The translations under genes were made by a program, and so were the position numbers. The notes under the pieces were generated by a model. That model was not told the DNA's origin. It ran no database searches and saw only the letters and a list, made by a program, of their open reading frames with translations. Of a stretch of DNA of 43,378 nucleotides, positions 42,435 to 43,378 are shown in pieces (the stretch's first letter is position 1; each line of letters starts with the position of its first letter). This stretch comes from JAGMCF01 sp964398885 (GTDB lineage Bacteria; Cloacimonadota; Cloacimonadia; JGIOTU-2), in assembly GCA_964398885.1 (NCBI GenBank), contig CAYNOU010000015.1, positions 1-43,378 of the forward strand. Reading direction: 5' to 3'.

Positions 42435-43378
42435 TTAAATTGGGAAATAAACTTTATCGATTTTTTTAACTTTTCCTGAATCAAGCAATTTCTTTGCAAA
42501 AACTCCTAATCTCATTCTTGTAACATCAAGAGGTTCTTCCATATCACCAACTTTTACTCCGTTTGGATGAGCATTAATAAATGCTAACACCTTATCCTCA
42601 ATTGGTATATCTTTTTCCCAGGGTTGTTCTTTTTTTGCAGGTTTAGGTTTGGGTTTAGGTTTTTCAACTGGTTTTTCTTCTTTTATTGCTTCTGCTACAG
42701 GTCGAACTTTTACTTTCTTTTCAAAAATTGGTTTTCCAATCTTTAGATTTGACATAGTCTTATTGAATACTTTCCAATTTTCTGCCATAGCACTGTGTTC
42801 ATCAGCTATAACTTTTTGCTCATCAGCAAATTTTTGTAAGAGATCAGCAACATATTTATTCCTATCAGCTTGTTTATTCTGAACATCAGCCATCATCTTA
42901 TTAAATTCTTCAAGCCTATCAGTCTCACCTTTCTCAAGGGATTTCTTAAGTTCATCTGCCATAACTTTGAGTTCATTAACAGTAATTTTTTGTTCATCAG
43001 CCATTTTTTGTAAGAGATCAGCAACATATTTATTTCTTTCTACTTGCTTATTCTGAACATCAGCCATCATCTTATTAAATTCCTCAAGCCTATCAGTCTC
43101 ACCTTTCCCAAGGGATTTCTTAAGTTCATCAGCCATAACTCTGAGTTCATCAACAATAACTTTTTGTTCTTCATCATATTTCTTTAAGAGATCAGTAACA
43201 TATTTTTTTCTCTCTACTTTATCAACATCAAGGTTTTTTCTAAGCCCATCAGTCATGATTTTGTGCTCTTTCTGAAAATCTGTAAGCATATTATGAGTTT
43301 CACTAACAATCTCTCTCACTGTCTTTATTCTCAGTTTATAGGAAGAGATAATGTCTTCACCGAGTTTTTTAATGTCTT
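42435..43378 (-). CDS. GvpC-like coiled-coil repeat protein with C-terminal winged-helix-like domain (5' end outside window)
   Basis: The frame is open to the window edge (DIKKLGEDIISSYKLRIKTV lies upstream of the first possible GTG start at 43319), so the N-terminus is missing. The protein is almost all coiled coil, with a 58-residue repeat: RNKYVADLLQKMADEQKITV..., ADELKKSLEKGETDRLEEF..., NKMMADVQNKQ. Copies match at DNA level 174 bp apart (42841, 43015, 43189). A Pro/Lys hinge (KPKPKPKPAKK) leads to a conserved end, DKVLAFINAHPNGVKVGDME and LGVFAKKLLDSGKVKKIDKVYFPI, which looks like a small winged helix. Helical repeats recall GvpC, which braces the shell from outside, but the winged-helix end is not part of classical GvpC. 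Confidence 0.75.
   Translation of the reverse strand, partial: DIKKLGEDIISSYKLRIKTVREIVSETHNMLTDFQKEHKIMTDGLRKNLDVDKVERKKYVTDLLKKYDEEQKVIVDELRVMADELKKSLGKGETDRLEEFNKMMADVQNKQVERNKYVADLLQKMADEQKITVNELKVMADELKKSLEKGETDRLEEFNKMMADVQNKQADRNKYVADLLQKFADEQKVIADEHSAMAENWKVFNKTMSNLKIGKPIFEKKVKVRPVAEAIKEEKPVEKPKPKPKPAKKEQPWEKDIPIEDKVLAFINAHPNGVKVGDMEEPLDVTRMRLGVFAKKLLDSGKVKKIDKVYFPI

Overview
The window is AT-rich DNA (about one third GC by eye) from a Gram-negative bacterium. Kdo transferase (LPS core), a class A penicillin-binding protein and two secreted subtilases ending in FlgD-like / type IX-type sorting domains point to the FCB group. A Cloacimonadota-like or related uncultured lineage is plausible, but no 16S or other phylogenetic marker is present to prove it. 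Three adjoining 100-N gaps and one separate 100-N gap show it is a scaffold from a draft or metagenome assembly.

Positions 1-23780 are mainly housekeeping genes on the + strand: a 1519-aa secreted subtilase, a hexapeptide acyltransferase, a polyprenol-phosphate sugar transferase, a YitT-type membrane protein, pdxJ, waaA (kdtA), an AmrS-like radical SAM enzyme overlapping a NusG-II-domain gene, a Gx-transporter/HepS-I-like membrane protein, PBP1A, a REP-associated tyrosine transposase (RAYT) with its REP array, a membrane glycosyltransferase, a TPR protein, a UMF1-type MFS transporter, glmS, a GxxExxY gene bracketed by repeats, recO and pckA. Their intergenic spaces hold several families of short palindromic dispersed repeats.

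Positions 23807-25537 carry a second secreted subtilase on the - strand. Next comes a 640-bp gap with repeats and a decayed transposase zinc ribbon, then a REC-PAS-histidine kinase.

Positions 27675-43378 are one long - strand gas-vesicle (gvp) locus running in from beyond the right edge. In transcription order it reads: GvpC-like coiled-coil repeat protein (5' end outside the window), DnaJ-type zinc-knuckle protein, GvpN ATPase, tiny AbrB-like protein, GvpV-like coiled coil, second zinc-knuckle protein, GvpO-like, GvpJ/A-family protein, terminator, small winged-helix protein, Hsp20 (GvpH-like), ArsA/Get3-like ATPase (interrupted by a gap), Cdc48-type double AAA+ ATPase, GvpF/L fused to a J-domain, two GvpF/L, GvpG, GvpF/L, GvpM/J/A-family protein, a fifth GvpF/L, GvpK, then three unrecognised genes and the kinase. 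No canonical major shell protein GvpA is seen, so it should lie to the right if the locus is functional.

The notable feature is the amount of protein-handling machinery built into the gvp locus: Hsp20, a Get3-like ATPase, Cdc48, a J-domain grafted onto GvpF/L, and two separate six-knuckle DnaJ zinc proteins. This looks like a dismantled Hsp40 redistributed over gas-vesicle proteins, plausibly serving delivery, assembly or turnover of the very hydrophobic GvpA. Second in interest are gene-repeat associations: RAYT with a REP array, GxxExxY inside imperfect direct repeats, and a dispersed repeat that forms the leader and start region of both yitT and one gvpF/L gene.
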